A stretch of DNA of 64,000 nt, taken from NCBI GenBank assembly GCA_035275405.1, contig DATEMU010000015.1, positions 496,001 through 560,000 on the forward strand. Direction: 5' to 3'. Positions 26,359-35,613 of this stretch are shown here, one piece after another. A program made the position numbers and the translations under genes. Each line of letters opens with the position of its first letter. The first letter of the stretch is position 1. The notes under the pieces were generated by a model, which made no database searches, had not been told where the DNA came from, and saw only the letters and a program-made list of their open reading frames with translations. The stretch comes from Phycisphaerae bacterium. Its GTDB lineage: Bacteria; Planctomycetota; Phycisphaerae; UBA1845; UTPLA1.

Positions 26359-27459
26359 TTACGGGAGCCGACTAACCCGCAGCCGAGGGACGATGTCGCC
26401 CTGAGGAGTAACAGTAGCAACCTCACCGGCGAGAGTAAGCGAACCTTGCGACTGCAGCCACACGGCGAACTTCCCGATGTCGCCATTGGTCTCTTTGAAT
26501 GCCCGGGCTATAAGGACTAACGTGTTATGCTCAAAGAGAGAGATTGGTGGTATATCCTCTCCGAAACGTGCCCGGTACCTTTCGTTCAGCTGAACATAAG
26601 CTGAATTCTGACGGTCAATGTCATAGTCGATGTAGAATACACCAGAAGCCGCCTCGCCAGCTGCTGCGCGCACATCAGGATATGGAAGTGCATTGTTCAC
26701 AAGGACCGAGCCACCGTGGCCATTCTCCCGGAGTCGCCGTAAGAGCGTTCCAAGCTGCTGCCCATATCCGACAAGGATGACGCAATCCGGAGAATCGGCC
26801 AATGACTTTACTGCGAACGTGCGAAGATCTTGCGTGGACCGGTCGAAGGAAACCGAGGGAAGTCCTTGACTCGCGCCAGAGAGGTGCGTTTCCCAGCGAT
26901 TCCTGAATGCAATACCGTAGTCGTCGTTAAGATAAACGAGTCGTGGCTTCTTAGGCTTGATTTCGTCCACCATGTAAGAGTAAAGGAGGTCAGCTTCCGC
27001 CTGAACAGTCAGATTGTGCCGGAAGGCCAGATCATAACTCCCCGTAATGCCAGGGTGTGCTGCTGCAGCGAACACGGCGATTCTTCGCTCTTTCGCCAGC
27101 GGAAGAAGCGCGAGGGTTACGGGACTAAGAGTCGTAGTCAAAATTTGGATGTCATTCGCGGCAGACAACTTCGTAAAAGCGGAAACGGAGTTGCGTGGAT
27201 CACTCATGCCATCTTCGTAGATTAAGTCAATGCGAACACCGGGAACGAGTTGTTCCTCATTTAGTTCATTGACGGCCAATTCGTAGCCATTTTGAATCCA
27301 TTTACCGAGGCTAGCTGCAGCACCAGTTAGAGGAAGTACGGTTCCAACTCTGACTTGATTGCGGGCATCTTTTGCCGTCGATCGAAGGGTTGCCCAAGCG
27401 AAAAGTCCCAGTCCCGTAGCGATTGCGGCTCCAACACCGACCCAGGCCTTCCACTTCAT
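26359..27459 (-). CDS. livK: Amino-acid ABC importer substrate-binding protein, LivK type
   Basis: About 366 residues from the ATG at 27459, preceded by GGAGGAGA at good spacing. The N terminus has a membrane-spanning or signal segment (AWVGVGAAIATGLGLFAWA). The mature protein is a type I periplasmic binding fold: VRVGTVLPLTGAAASLG, YELAVNELN, LIYEDGMSDPRNSVSAFTKL and LVYLNDDYGIAFRN are characteristic of Leu/Ile/Val-binding proteins. No lipobox cysteine is seen, so it may be anchored by an uncleaved helix. It is the first gene of the seven-gene leftward operon and presumably defines the ligand. Confidence 0.9.
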   Translation of the reverse strand: MKWKAWVGVGAAIATGLGLFAWATLRSTAKDARNQVRVGTVLPLTGAAASLGKWIQNGYELAVNELNEEQLVPGVRIDLIYEDGMSDPRNSVSAFTKLSAANDIQILTTTLSPVTLALLPLAKERRIAVFAAAAHPGITGSYDLAFRHNLTVQAEADLLYSYMVDEIKPKKPRLVYLNDDYGIAFRNRWETHLSGASQGLPSVSFDRSTQDLRTFAVKSLADSPDCVILVGYGQQLGTLLRRLRENGHGGSVLVNNALPYPDVRAAAGEAASGVFYIDYDIDRQNSAYVQLNERYRARFGEDIPPISLFEHNTLVLIARAFKETNGDIGKFAVWLQSQGSLTLAGEVATVTPQGDIVPRLRVSRLP

Positions 27460-28197
27460 GTGAGTCTCCTCCGAACAGCCAGGCGCGCGGCATGAACTGC
27501 AGAGGTCAACGTGATAAGCGGTCGATTGTTCATTTTCTTTCAATCCCGCGGTCCGCGATCATCCTCTTCTTAAGCCAGTCCCACCGAAGCACCACTCGTG
27601 CCGGCAGATCGATCGTATCAGTGACGGCAACCTCGAAGCCCGGCTTGGGATGGTAGATGCCTGTATCCAAACGTCTTGGCCGCTCGTCCGTCGCGAGGCT
27701 CATACGTCCCATCGAAGAGTCATCGCCGCCTCAGGTCAAGTTACGGTCCGATTGCCCACCTTTTGCATGTAAGCCTGACCCGATCGGCCTCGTCGCGACG
27801 GTGGTCACCATAAGTGTAAAGCCGACTGCTGGTTACGCAACCGGCCGACAGCGACATTTGGGACACCGTGGCTGGCGTACAGCCGAACGGTCATATCGAC
27901 CGATCAGGTGGGGGATTCGTTGAGCGAATGGGGGGATCTGCGCATATTTCAATAAGTAACAACTTGTTCACCTTCGGTGAATCTCGCCAGCCAAGTTCAC
28001 AAGACCGGTTCGGAAGAGCCTTGGATGAGGTCTCGAGCATGGGAAGCCCAAACGCTGATGTCTACCGAAACCTCCGGGTATAGACCCCGGAGGTCATGGC
28101 CCTGGGTGGGAACGCTTCCAGGAATGCCCCCTTCCTTAGTCCCATACCGAGCCAGTTTCTCTGGTCGTCGCGCTCCCCGGTATCGGCTTCCTCCGCC
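27460..28197. other. Intergenic between livK and the integrase, no clear gene
   Basis: About 740 bp. It should contain the operon promoter on the minus strand, but I could not pick convincing boxes. Short frames exist, including a 60-codon minus-strand frame at 27530-27712, without recognisable similarity or a good start. It may contain remnants from integration events. Confidence 0.35.
28071..28093 (-). terminator. Possible terminator or hairpin downstream of the integrase
   Basis: Perfect 8-bp stem CCTCCGGG / CCCGGAGG with a 7-base loop, about 105 bp past the integrase stop. On the minus strand it is followed by only three T, so it is a weak terminator. It could instead be a recombination or regulatory structure. 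Confidence 0.4.
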
Positions 28198-29433
28198 TCA
28201 GATTGGGGCCTGCACCCCGAAGCGAATCGCTGAGGCTGCCGAAACGAGGCGGTCGTCGTCTCGCTGGGCGTAATACGTGGACATGACGAGCCTGAGGTCG
28301 GCGTGACCCAGGGCCTTGATCATCAGCATCGGTTCCATGCCCTGCTCAGCCACCGTTGAGGCCCAGAACTTCCGAAGGGAGTGCAAGACGAATCGCTTCG
28401 AAAAACCCAGCGAGTCACAGATCTTCCGGAAGCATAGCGTTGGATGCGACGTACTAAGCTGCGTGCCTCGCCTCGTTTCAAACACCCAAATGCGTCGGTG
28501 ACTTGTTTTTTGAAGTCGTCGAAGTATGGCCTCCAACTCCGGAACGATCGGTACACGCCGGATGGACTGCCGTGTCTTCGGCTGCCAGAAGACGCCGTTC
28601 TTCAAGCCCGGACGGACTAACAAGACCTTGCGCTCCCAATCAATATCTTCCCAAGTTAGAAATCTCGCTTCACCGATTCGCAGCCCCGTCATCGCCAGCG
28701 CCGAATAAAGAGGCGCATAGTCATTTTGGTTGATGCCCCGATAAACCGGGCGTCCACTTTCACTTCCGTTGAAAACTCGGACCCCCGTGGGATCTAGGGT
28801 GGGCGTGGCATGTTGAATAATCTGACGAACCTTCTCGGCGCAGGGACAGGCCCAACCCTTCAAGGCGGAGTCGTCCGATTCGCGTCGGTTGTTGTAGAGC
28901 CTTGCGACCTTCTTAGCTGGGTTGTTAGAGAGAAGTTCTTTCTTGACCGCGAATTCGAGGACCTGGGTGACGACCTCGAGGTAGCTATTGGCCACAGCCG
29001 TGCTGAGCCTCGGCGTCTGATCGACGAGGAAGCGATCGAGGAGGCATGCGTCGATCTCCGCAAGATAAGTGGCGGAATAACCCGGTCCCAGGAATCGCTC
29101 GAAAGACTTGAGAGCTGTTTCGATCCTCCGGAGGCTCGAGGCGCGGAGGCGCTTACAGCGCATGCCGTTGCGTCGAGCGTCGAAATAGGCCCTGGCCACG
29201 ACCTCGAACTGGATCGGCTGGATCGGCGATTTGTCCTCTGCCACCTGGCGCACGGCCGCCTGTTTGATGACCCAGCGCCGGGCGTCAACGACGAAGCGTT
29301 GGCCGGTAGGTTGCGAGGCCCATCGGCGTCGATGTTTGTTCCAGGATCGCCACGTCCAACAGCCATGTACGGAGTACCTTTCAAGCCGACCAAAGCCACG
29401 TTGCAGGACAACGACGTTCATAGGGCTTGGCAT
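28198..29433 (-). CDS. Tyrosine recombinase / integrase
   Basis: 411 residues from the ATG at 29433 with GGAG eight bases upstream. The N-terminal half is a SAM-like core-binding domain (TALKSFERFL, VVTQVLEFAVKKELL). The catalytic domain has the first arginine in TGLRIGE, the lysine region near the beta-hairpin, H-x-x-R in LHSLRKFWAS, and GHADLRLVMSTYY with the histidine and nucleophilic tyrosine. All key residues appear present. Integrases like this mobilise islands; the adjacent liv/DAC operon may be its cargo. No attachment site could be defined. Confidence 0.88.
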   Translation of the reverse strand: MPSPMNVVVLQRGFGRLERYSVHGCWTWRSWNKHRRRWASQPTGQRFVVDARRWVIKQAAVRQVAEDKSPIQPIQFEVVARAYFDARRNGMRCKRLRASSLRRIETALKSFERFLGPGYSATYLAEIDACLLDRFLVDQTPRLSTAVANSYLEVVTQVLEFAVKKELLSNNPAKKVARLYNNRRESDDSALKGWACPCAEKVRQIIQHATPTLDPTGVRVFNGSESGRPVYRGINQNDYAPLYSALAMTGLRIGEARFLTWEDIDWERKVLLVRPGLKNGVFWQPKTRQSIRRVPIVPELEAILRRLQKTSHRRIWVFETRRGTQLSTSHPTLCFRKICDSLGFSKRFVLHSLRKFWASTVAEQGMEPMLMIKALGHADLRLVMSTYYAQRDDDRLVSAASAIRFGVQAPI

Positions 29434-29677
29434 GGGTGTTCTCCAAAGTTAATAGGGACTTTGATCGGCAAAGAGCGCAGACTGAGCGAATGACTTTCGC
29501 CGCACTCTCGGCGACACGACCGTGTTGGTCTGGAGAACGGTAGGGGCTCGATCCAAGATGGCCGCCCCTGCGGCAGCCAGCTCTCTTTGCGAGTCCAGTG
29601 TCGTTTCTTGGCGCATCTGCGGCTAATCGCGAAAGTACCTCGCGCACCGCAGGAATCAGTGTTGGTAAACTACTGCC

Positions 29678-30268
29678 ATGCTCACTCGAACCAGCACCAC
29701 GCTCCTTGCCGGTCTCGCCGAAACGGAGAATCATGACGCCTGGCGGCGATTCTACGCCCGCTACACTCCGATGCTGCTCTCTTACGCGAGGCGTGTCGGC
29801 CTGTCCGATGCTGATGCCCAGGACGCGGTTTCCGATTCGCTCACGATCTTTGTGCAGAAATACCGCGCCGGCGAGTATGACCGAGAACGCGCCCGCCTCA
29901 AATCCTGGCTCGGCGGGATCATGGTCAACCGCGTGCGAAAGGTGCTTGCCAAGCGCCGGGAAGCCTCTTTAGACGCCTCAGTCCATGGTACGGACTCGCG
30001 CTTGGAGCCTGCCGCCGTCGATCCCCGGATGCAAGAATTCGAGCGGGAGTGGCAACTGGAGTGCCTTCACGAGGCGTTGAATCTGCTGCGGCAGGAATCC
30101 GATCCGGACGCCTATCAGGCCTTCGATCTTTATGCCTTGAAGGGGTGGCCTGCGGCCAAGGTTGCCGCGTTCCTCGGTGTCAGCGCGAATGTTGTCTATA
30201 TCAGCAAGACCCGCCAATTACAGCGACTTCGCCAAATCGTTGGCGAACTCTGCAAAGATGAGGAGTGA
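29678..30268 (+). CDS. ECF-type RNA polymerase sigma factor
   Basis: 196 residues. Region 2 is seen in DAWRRFYARYTPMLLSYARRVGLSDADAQDAVSD (given in parts: FYARYTPML, then ADAQDAVSD), with the adjacent LTIFVQKYR and LKSWLGGIMVNRVR. Region 4 is a helix-turn-helix near residues 150-185 (WPAAKVAAFLGVSANVVYIS). It is followed 4 bp later by a small zinc-finger anti-sigma gene and then a kinase, an arrangement frequent in Planctomycetes. The target promoters are unknown but may include this operon. The start ATG has no strong ribosome-binding site. Confidence 0.85.
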   Translation: MLTRTSTTLLAGLAETENHDAWRRFYARYTPMLLSYARRVGLSDADAQDAVSDSLTIFVQKYRAGEYDRERARLKSWLGGIMVNRVRKVLAKRREASLDASVHGTDSRLEPAAVDPRMQEFEREWQLECLHEALNLLRQESDPDAYQAFDLYALKGWPAAKVAAFLGVSANVVYISKTRQLQRLRQIVGELCKDEE

Positions 30269-30272
30269 TAGC

Positions 30273-30494
30273 ATGCGATGCATGAATGAGGAGCAGATTG
30301 AGCGCATGGCCTCTTCCGCAGAGGCCCCTAACCCCAAACTGAAGTTCCACCTTGAAGGTTGTTCTCGGTGCCGGGAGAGAATAGCGCAGGCCCGGCGCGA
30401 TGCGATGCTCGTAGCGGATATCCTCGAACTTTCAAGAACTCGTGATGCCGTAAGACCGCTCGCAGATACCTTGGAGCCCCGCCTTCCCGATTGA
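30273..30494 (+). CDS. Small zinc-finger anti-sigma-like protein
   Basis: 73 residues from the ATG at 30273, with AGGAG eight bases upstream; an ATG at 30282 is possible. The motif H-L-E-G-C-S-R-C (His-x3-Cys-x2-Cys) is the zinc-binding core of ZAS/zf-HC2 anti-sigma domains. There is no membrane helix. It lies between the sigma factor and kinase genes and overlaps the start of the kinase frame by 4 bp. It most likely binds the neighbouring sigma factor and keeps it inactive until signalled. Confidence 0.72.
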   Translation: MRCMNEEQIERMASSAEAPNPKLKFHLEGCSRCRERIAQARRDAMLVADILELSRTRDAVRPLADTLEPRLPD

Positions 30495-32200
30495 TCGTGA
30501 ATCGTCGGTCGGATACCATGTTCGGTTGGGGAAGGGAGCCAGGGGCCATGGGCGCCATCGACGCTTCGTCCTCGATCGCCGCAACGACGATAGGGCTGCC
30601 GCGTCCCCGTCAGCCTGAAGTGGCTTGTCCAAACGTCCCGGACTATCGATTCATCAAGGTCATCGGTCGGGGGGCCTTCGGCATCGTCTGGTTGGCAGAA
30701 GAACCCCTCGCCGGCATCTTTCGAGCGATCAAGATCCTTGACGGCGGGGGGCGATCTCGGAGGGATTATGCGAGGCTGACCAACTGTGAGCTCGAGGGCT
30801 TGCACGCGTATCAAACCAAGGCGCAGGGGCATCTCCATCTGGTTCAAATCTTCAAGACCGGCTATTGTCGACCGGCGTTCCGGCCGGCAGCCGATCGGAG
30901 TTCCCATGCGTCGGCTTCTGACATCGCGCCGGCACTTCCGGCGGACACCTCTGAGTCACATGTCTATTACGTGATGGAAATCGCTGACCACGTCCGCGGT
31001 GCGCAGCCACATCGGCCGCAGGACTACGAACCGCACACCTTGTCGGCCGCGATTCGAAAAGAGCGGCTCCCGGTAGAAAAGGCCGTCGGCTTCGCTCAAC
31101 AGCTCCTTGAGGCGATCGAGCACTTGCACGAGTCCGGCATTCACCATCGCGACATCAAGCCGGGCAACATCCTCTTCGTTGAAGGCGTTCTCAAGTTAGC
31201 CGACGTCGGTCTAGTGGGCGAGGCGAGCGACGAGTCGATCGGCACCAGCGGATACCTACCGCCCGAGGGCAAGCCCGACGACCTCTACGCCTTTGGAAAA
31301 GTACTTTACGAGATGGTGACCGGCTTGACGGCGTCCGCATTTCCCGAATGGCCTGGGGATTTGGACGATTCGCCGGCTCCTTCGAAGACGAACGTTGACG
31401 AGAGTTACTCTGCATCTGCGAATCAACGACTTGGCAGCCTCCGAACCCTCATCAATCGCCTCTGTCATCCCTCGCCTAGCAAGCGCCTTGCGGACCTCGC
31501 CGAGACTCGCCGTCTCGTCGCTGCAAGCTTGGAATTACGTGGTCCGAAGACCGTTCGACGGTCGATCGCTGTGCCGGCCATATGTGTCGCCTTCCTCGTG
31601 GGCGCTGCGCTTGGCCTCGCGGGCATGAAGTGGCGGTTCGACCGCCAAGACCCTACGAAGCTGCGCTTAGCGCAAGCCCCGTACGACGGTTCGGAATGGA
31701 GGTACACGGTTACCACTGGGAAGGGCGCCATCGGGCTAATTCGTAATCACGCGCAGGGGGGCGAATACATCATATATGGGCGGGTTCACTTTAGTGATCT
31801 TCAGACACGATTAGATTCGGACGGCAAAAACCTCATCGTGGCGGGGACCTATCAGGTCTACAGCATAGAGAACCCTGTTACCGGTGACGTTCAAGATCCA
31901 AGGGGGGAGATTCTCCAGTTATTCCTGTGGGGTGGAGATCAATTTGTACTTTTGCATCACGCCCAGTCGCAACTATGGCCCGGGATAAAGCAGCGGTTTG
32001 TCCGCACGCTTCCCGTCGATCCTGTGCTAGAACTAACTTCGCTTCAGCGTGAAGTCCGGCTCCTGGCGGTTCCCGCTGTGACCCCCGAAGAGGCTATCGC
32101 ATTCTGTCGCGCCCATCCCGAGGTCATGAAAGACAATTCGATTCGCATCGCATGTCTGGCTTGGGGACCCCTACCGACATCTCAGGAATCTCCCCAGTAG
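30491..32200 (+). CDS. Membrane Ser/Thr protein kinase (PknB type)
   Basis: Up to 569 residues; the start may be TTG 30491, GTG 30497 or ATG 30518. The kinase domain shows the glycine loop [10 protein letters not shown] near residue 58, the VAIK-type lysine (RAIKIL), catalytic HRDIKPGN near residue 220, a DVG in place of DFG (LADVGLVGE), and [10 protein letters not shown] in the activation segment. A single helix near residue 365 ([20 protein letters not shown]) leads to an extracytoplasmic domain of about 180 residues that I do not recognise. It may sense a signal outside and act on the co-encoded anti-sigma/sigma pair. DVG variants are seen in other planctomycete kinases. Confidence 0.85.
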   Translation: MIVNRRSDTMFGWGREPGAMGAIDASSSIAATTIGLPRPRQPEVACPNVPDYRFIKVIGRGAFGIVWLAEEPLAGIFRAIKILDGGGRSRRDYARLTNCELEGLHAYQTKAQGHLHLVQIFKTGYCRPAFRPAADRSSHASASDIAPALPADTSESHVYYVMEIADHVRGAQPHRPQDYEPHTLSAAIRKERLPVEKAVGFAQQLLEAIEHLHESGIHHRDIKPGNILFVEGVLKLADVGLVGEASDESIGTSGYLPPEGKPDDLYAFGKVLYEMVTGLTASAFPEWPGDLDDSPAPSKTNVDESYSASANQRLGSLRTLINRLCHPSPSKRLADLAETRRLVAASLELRGPKTVRRSIAVPAICVAFLVGAALGLAGMKWRFDRQDPTKLRLAQAPYDGSEWRYTVTTGKGAIGLIRNHAQGGEYIIYGRVHFSDLQTRLDSDGKNLIVAGTYQVYSIENPVTGDVQDPRGEILQLFLWGGDQFVLLHHAQSQLWPGIKQRFVRTLPVDPVLELTSLQREVRLLAVPAVTPEEAIAFCRAHPEVMKDNSIRIACLAWGPLPTSQESPQ

Positions 32201-32366
32201 CCGTGCTTCAATCAGCTTTCGCCGGGACCAATCCGCCCTTTTTGTCCTTGCGCCCAAAAATCACCTGAAAGAAAGCCTGCGCTCCCCGGAATCAGATACG
32301 GGTGAGTTTTTTAGGCCGCCGCTTGGCAGTCGATGCTTCGATGGACCTATCAACAGGAGCGATGCA

Positions 32367-34391
32367 ATGAGAAGTAGGATCCCCCGTTCTATCACCGCAA
32401 GTAGTGTCATTTTGGCCTTCTCGGTCGCGCCGGCATGGTCTGCCCCGATTCCATGTGGGGCAGAGCCCTACCTCCAGCGCACCATCGGGCCTGTGGATCA
32501 CACGCCGGCGGGCGTAGCCTGGCATCAAGGACAGCTTTGGACCATCGATACCAGCGGTACCGGCCGGCAAGTTGATCCGCTATCGGGCCAGACGCTTGAT
32601 ACGATTTCGACTGGTTTGACCACGCACAACGGCTTGGGAAGCGACGGGGGTGGCTTATACATGAGCTATGATCCCGGCGGTCAGACTTTCTTCAAACCGA
32701 TTCTGCCGGACGGCCCACCCCAGGCGACACCGACCTTTGGGGCCCGCGACATGACATCAGACGGTCCCGGCACTTTGTGGTATTCCGATTTCGATGAAGG
32801 AAAAATTGTCAAAATGACAACGGGCGGGAGCTTGTTGGAACAATTCCCTGCACCGGGTGGTTTTGGTGCCGAAGGAATTGAGTGGGATGGGGAACATCTT
32901 CTGTTTAATCCAACTGATGGCCGCACGCTTTATCTGATCGACCCGTCATCACCCCACCAAACAGAATGCACCATCGACCTGACGTCGTTGGACGATGTCT
33001 ACCTTGGTGACACGGCGTGGGATGGATCATACCTTTACAATCCGAGGGGACAGACCATTCAGGTCATCGGCTTTCAGGTCTCTTGTTGTCCCTGGACCGA
33101 GCAGCAGTCGGGTGCCCTGACGGCGCGCTCTTACCATGCGATGGCCTACGACTCTGACCGCGATCGCGTGGTTCTCTTCGGCGGTTACGAGTCCGGCTTA
33201 CCTAGCGGTACTACGTGGGAATGGGATGGGATGGCATGGGTCCAGGTAGCGTCCTCCGGCCCGTCGCCGCGCACTCATTTCGCGATGGCATACGACGCCG
33301 CTCGCCACGAAACCGTGGTCTTCGGCGGCCACATAACTTCTGGGGTCGAATCGAATGAGACGTGGACATGGAATGGATCGATCTGGACATACAAAACGAA
33401 TACCGGCCCCTCCAGCAGGCACCGTCATCGGATGGCCTACGACAGTGTGCGTGGCCGGATTGTTCTCTTTGGCGGCGCGAGTGGCGGCTCGCCCCAAGGC
33501 GATACCTGGGAATGGGATGGAACGAGCTGGACGCTCATGCCGACGCTCGGGCCGGCATCGCGCTTCGACCACGTGATGGCCGACAATGGCCAAGGCCGTG
33601 TGGTTCTCTTTGGGGGGTCCTCGGGACAAAACATCGGACTTTCGGATACGTGGGAGTGGGACGGTGCAACGTGGACTCCGATTGCCGGTAGCGGACCGTC
33701 CGCCCGGTTTCTGCACGCGATGGCGTTCGATAGTTTGAACGGTCGCGTCCTCCTGTTTGGTGGTACGAATGGCGGGTACACGAACCCGCTTGGAGATACA
33801 TGGCAATACGGGAACGGCGGCTGGACGATGATTGCCTCGTGCGACCCGCCGCCGCGGTTCGCCCACGACATGGCCTATATGGGTGGTTCCCACCAAGTCG
33901 CCGTGTTGTTCGGGGGAGGTAACCAGCCGGAACCGTCTCCAGCGTTAGGCGATACGTGGGAATTTGGGGCCAACGATCCAGATGCAGATACTATCCCTGA
34001 CCCTTGCGATAACTGCGCCACTACAGCCAATCCAGATCAGTCGGATGCCGATTTCGACGGTGTTGGCGATGCCTGCGACAATTGTCCGACCTTTTTGAAT
34101 CCTGCTCAGATTGATGGCGATGCGGACGGGGTCGGTGATGCCTGTGATAACTGCCCCGGCGATCCCAACCCTGACCAATCCGACTGCGATGCGGACGGCC
34201 TAGGCGACTCTTGCGATGATGATGACGACAACGACGGCGTGCTAGACGATATCGACGTGTGCGATTGTACTCCCGCGTGTTTGATCGACACAATTAACGG
34301 CCAGGGCCGCCCCCGCGCCGACCTCAATGACGATTGCGAAGTCAACGCCTTGGACATCCAGCCCTTCCTCGATGACATAATGTGCCAGTAG
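32367..34391 (+). CDS. Secreted Kelch / thrombospondin-3 / dockerin protein
   Basis: 674 residues with AGGAG upstream of the ATG. Signal peptide: basic start, then [14 protein letters not shown]. Residues about 40-240 look like a beta-propeller (repeated G-L/V-x-W-D and GTLWYSD turns). From about 250 to 530 there are about six Kelch repeats of the form AMAYDSxRxRVVLFGG...TWEWDG. Then thrombospondin type-3 calcium repeats follow ([11 protein letters not shown] several times, a run of five Asp), and finally a dockerin-like loop ([13 protein letters not shown]). A surface or secreted adhesion or recognition protein is likely. It ends about 90 bp before the first copy of the intergenic element. 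Confidence 0.83.
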   Translation: MRSRIPRSITASSVILAFSVAPAWSAPIPCGAEPYLQRTIGPVDHTPAGVAWHQGQLWTIDTSGTGRQVDPLSGQTLDTISTGLTTHNGLGSDGGGLYMSYDPGGQTFFKPILPDGPPQATPTFGARDMTSDGPGTLWYSDFDEGKIVKMTTGGSLLEQFPAPGGFGAEGIEWDGEHLLFNPTDGRTLYLIDPSSPHQTECTIDLTSLDDVYLGDTAWDGSYLYNPRGQTIQVIGFQVSCCPWTEQQSGALTARSYHAMAYDSDRDRVVLFGGYESGLPSGTTWEWDGMAWVQVASSGPSPRTHFAMAYDAARHETVVFGGHITSGVESNETWTWNGSIWTYKTNTGPSSRHRHRMAYDSVRGRIVLFGGASGGSPQGDTWEWDGTSWTLMPTLGPASRFDHVMADNGQGRVVLFGGSSGQNIGLSDTWEWDGATWTPIAGSGPSARFLHAMAFDSLNGRVLLFGGTNGGYTNPLGDTWQYGNGGWTMIASCDPPPRFAHDMAYMGGSHQVAVLFGGGNQPEPSPALGDTWEFGANDPDADTIPDPCDNCATTANPDQSDADFDGVGDACDNCPTFLNPAQIDGDADGVGDACDNCPGDPNPDQSDCDADGLGDSCDDDDDNDGVLDDIDVCDCTPACLIDTINGQGRPRADLNDDCEVNALDIQPFLDDIMCQ

Positions 34392-34482
34392 CGATCGGAG
34401 GCTACCGGACGGCTGGCGAGCATCAGTCTTGCATCCCGACGTTGCTCGCCTGCCGTCACTTGACCCCGCCCCAACGAGAATT

Positions 34483-34605
34483 CGGTGCCATTTTTAGTCT
34501 GCTCGGGGGACTCCCCTCGCTAGTCAATCTAGCTCTTCCCATCCCTGACGCCACGTTGGTTATCCCTACCTGAAAATATTTTTCAAAAACCCTGAGCGCC
34601 GGAGG
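34483..34605 (+). repeat. Intergenic element copy 1 (5' part)
   Basis: The first 57 bp match 37865-37921 with roughly ten mismatches, and the core at 34570-34605 (TGAAAATATTTTTC, then TGAGCGCCGGAGG) matches cores in copies 2 and 3. It lies 92 bp before the membrane-protein gene at 34697. A CGGGGG...CCCC hairpin is present in the left part. Confidence 0.65.
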
Positions 34606-34696
34606 TACAGATAGCTATATACCATATTATGGACATATGGCCCCGGTTATCATAGATTTGTCATACCTACTAGTGGATGCCTTGCACTAAACGTAG

Positions 34697-35602
34697 ATGG
34701 ATCGACGAGAGATGACGAAAGCGGAAGGCAAAGTCGAATTACGCAAACGAGCTCTTGACGCTGGAATTGGCGCGATGGCTCGAAACCGCGCTTTGCTTTT
34801 CACCATCAATATCGTCGTAGCCGTATTGTTGGTCACCGTCTACCTCGAGCGCTGGAGTTTCGACCTTAGCCTTCGTCGTGGTTATTTACTGGCAATCGAG
34901 GATATAAAGAAACAGCTTATTGCGCGCGGACTTCCGGGCGACCTCGTAAGCGAGGGTGACGTTGATGGGATTGAAAAGGTGGTTTTCGAAAAAAGAACAA
35001 CAACGACGATGCCAGAAGATTGGCTCGAAGCGGTGAGCTTTCAAATGTTTCGCCTGAGGCGCATCAAGAACGACATGGGGCAGATCGCGTTGCCGGCGAG
35101 TCAGGGATTACCAATCGGGCTGGTTGTACCGCGAAACGATTTGGTACCAATTGCCGGATTATTCTTATTGATCCTCTACTCGTGGCTTTGCTTCTCGTTC
35201 CGACAACTGGGTTCTATCGTGACGACGCTTCGCAACACTTTTGTTGCCGAGGATTCCGATAGACCCGACAAGGAAAACGCAGCGTTATTCCGCAAGATAA
35301 TCGAGTTGCACTTCCTTTTCCGCACGTCGAAGCGAGGGCCAGCGCGTTTCTTTGTGTTAGCGTTGTTTTATTCATCACCGATAGCAATGGCGATCTGCCT
35401 GCTGAACGACTTTATTTCGGTCAGCGGAGCGGGCGAACCATTTCGCGCCATGCTCAGGGCCATCTCCAGCCCTCGGCTGATACTCGAAACTATTATTACG
35501 GTCTGCCTTGGTTTTATCGGCTATCAGATTTATTTGGCAGATCGCGGGATCAATGTCGCTTCGTTCGGAAAACCGCTGATCAGCAACCAAGATGACGACT
35601 GA
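34697..35602 (+). CDS. Multi-pass membrane protein of unknown function
   Basis: 301 residues. Hydrophobic segments occur near residues 33-50, 150-168, 222-240 and 263-280, so about four helices. Between the first two lies a predicted extracytoplasmic region of about 100 residues. I see no enzyme motif. An ATG at 34712 is an alternative start, and neither has a strong ribosome-binding site. The metallophosphoesterase gene follows 11 bp after the stop, so they are probably co-transcribed. The product could be a membrane anchor or sensor for that enzyme. Confidence 0.65.
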   Translation: MDRREMTKAEGKVELRKRALDAGIGAMARNRALLFTINIVVAVLLVTVYLERWSFDLSLRRGYLLAIEDIKKQLIARGLPGDLVSEGDVDGIEKVVFEKRTTTTMPEDWLEAVSFQMFRLRRIKNDMGQIALPASQGLPIGLVVPRNDLVPIAGLFLLILYSWLCFSFRQLGSIVTTLRNTFVAEDSDRPDKENAALFRKIIELHFLFRTSKRGPARFFVLALFYSSPIAMAICLLNDFISVSGAGEPFRAMLRAISSPRLILETIITVCLGFIGYQIYLADRGINVASFGKPLISNQDDD

Positions 35603-35613
35603 TCATCTTTATC

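Noticed and set aside
30491..30517. Kinase pseudogene because of an unclear start
   Set aside because: The frame is intact with all key kinase motifs; only the exact start codon is uncertain.
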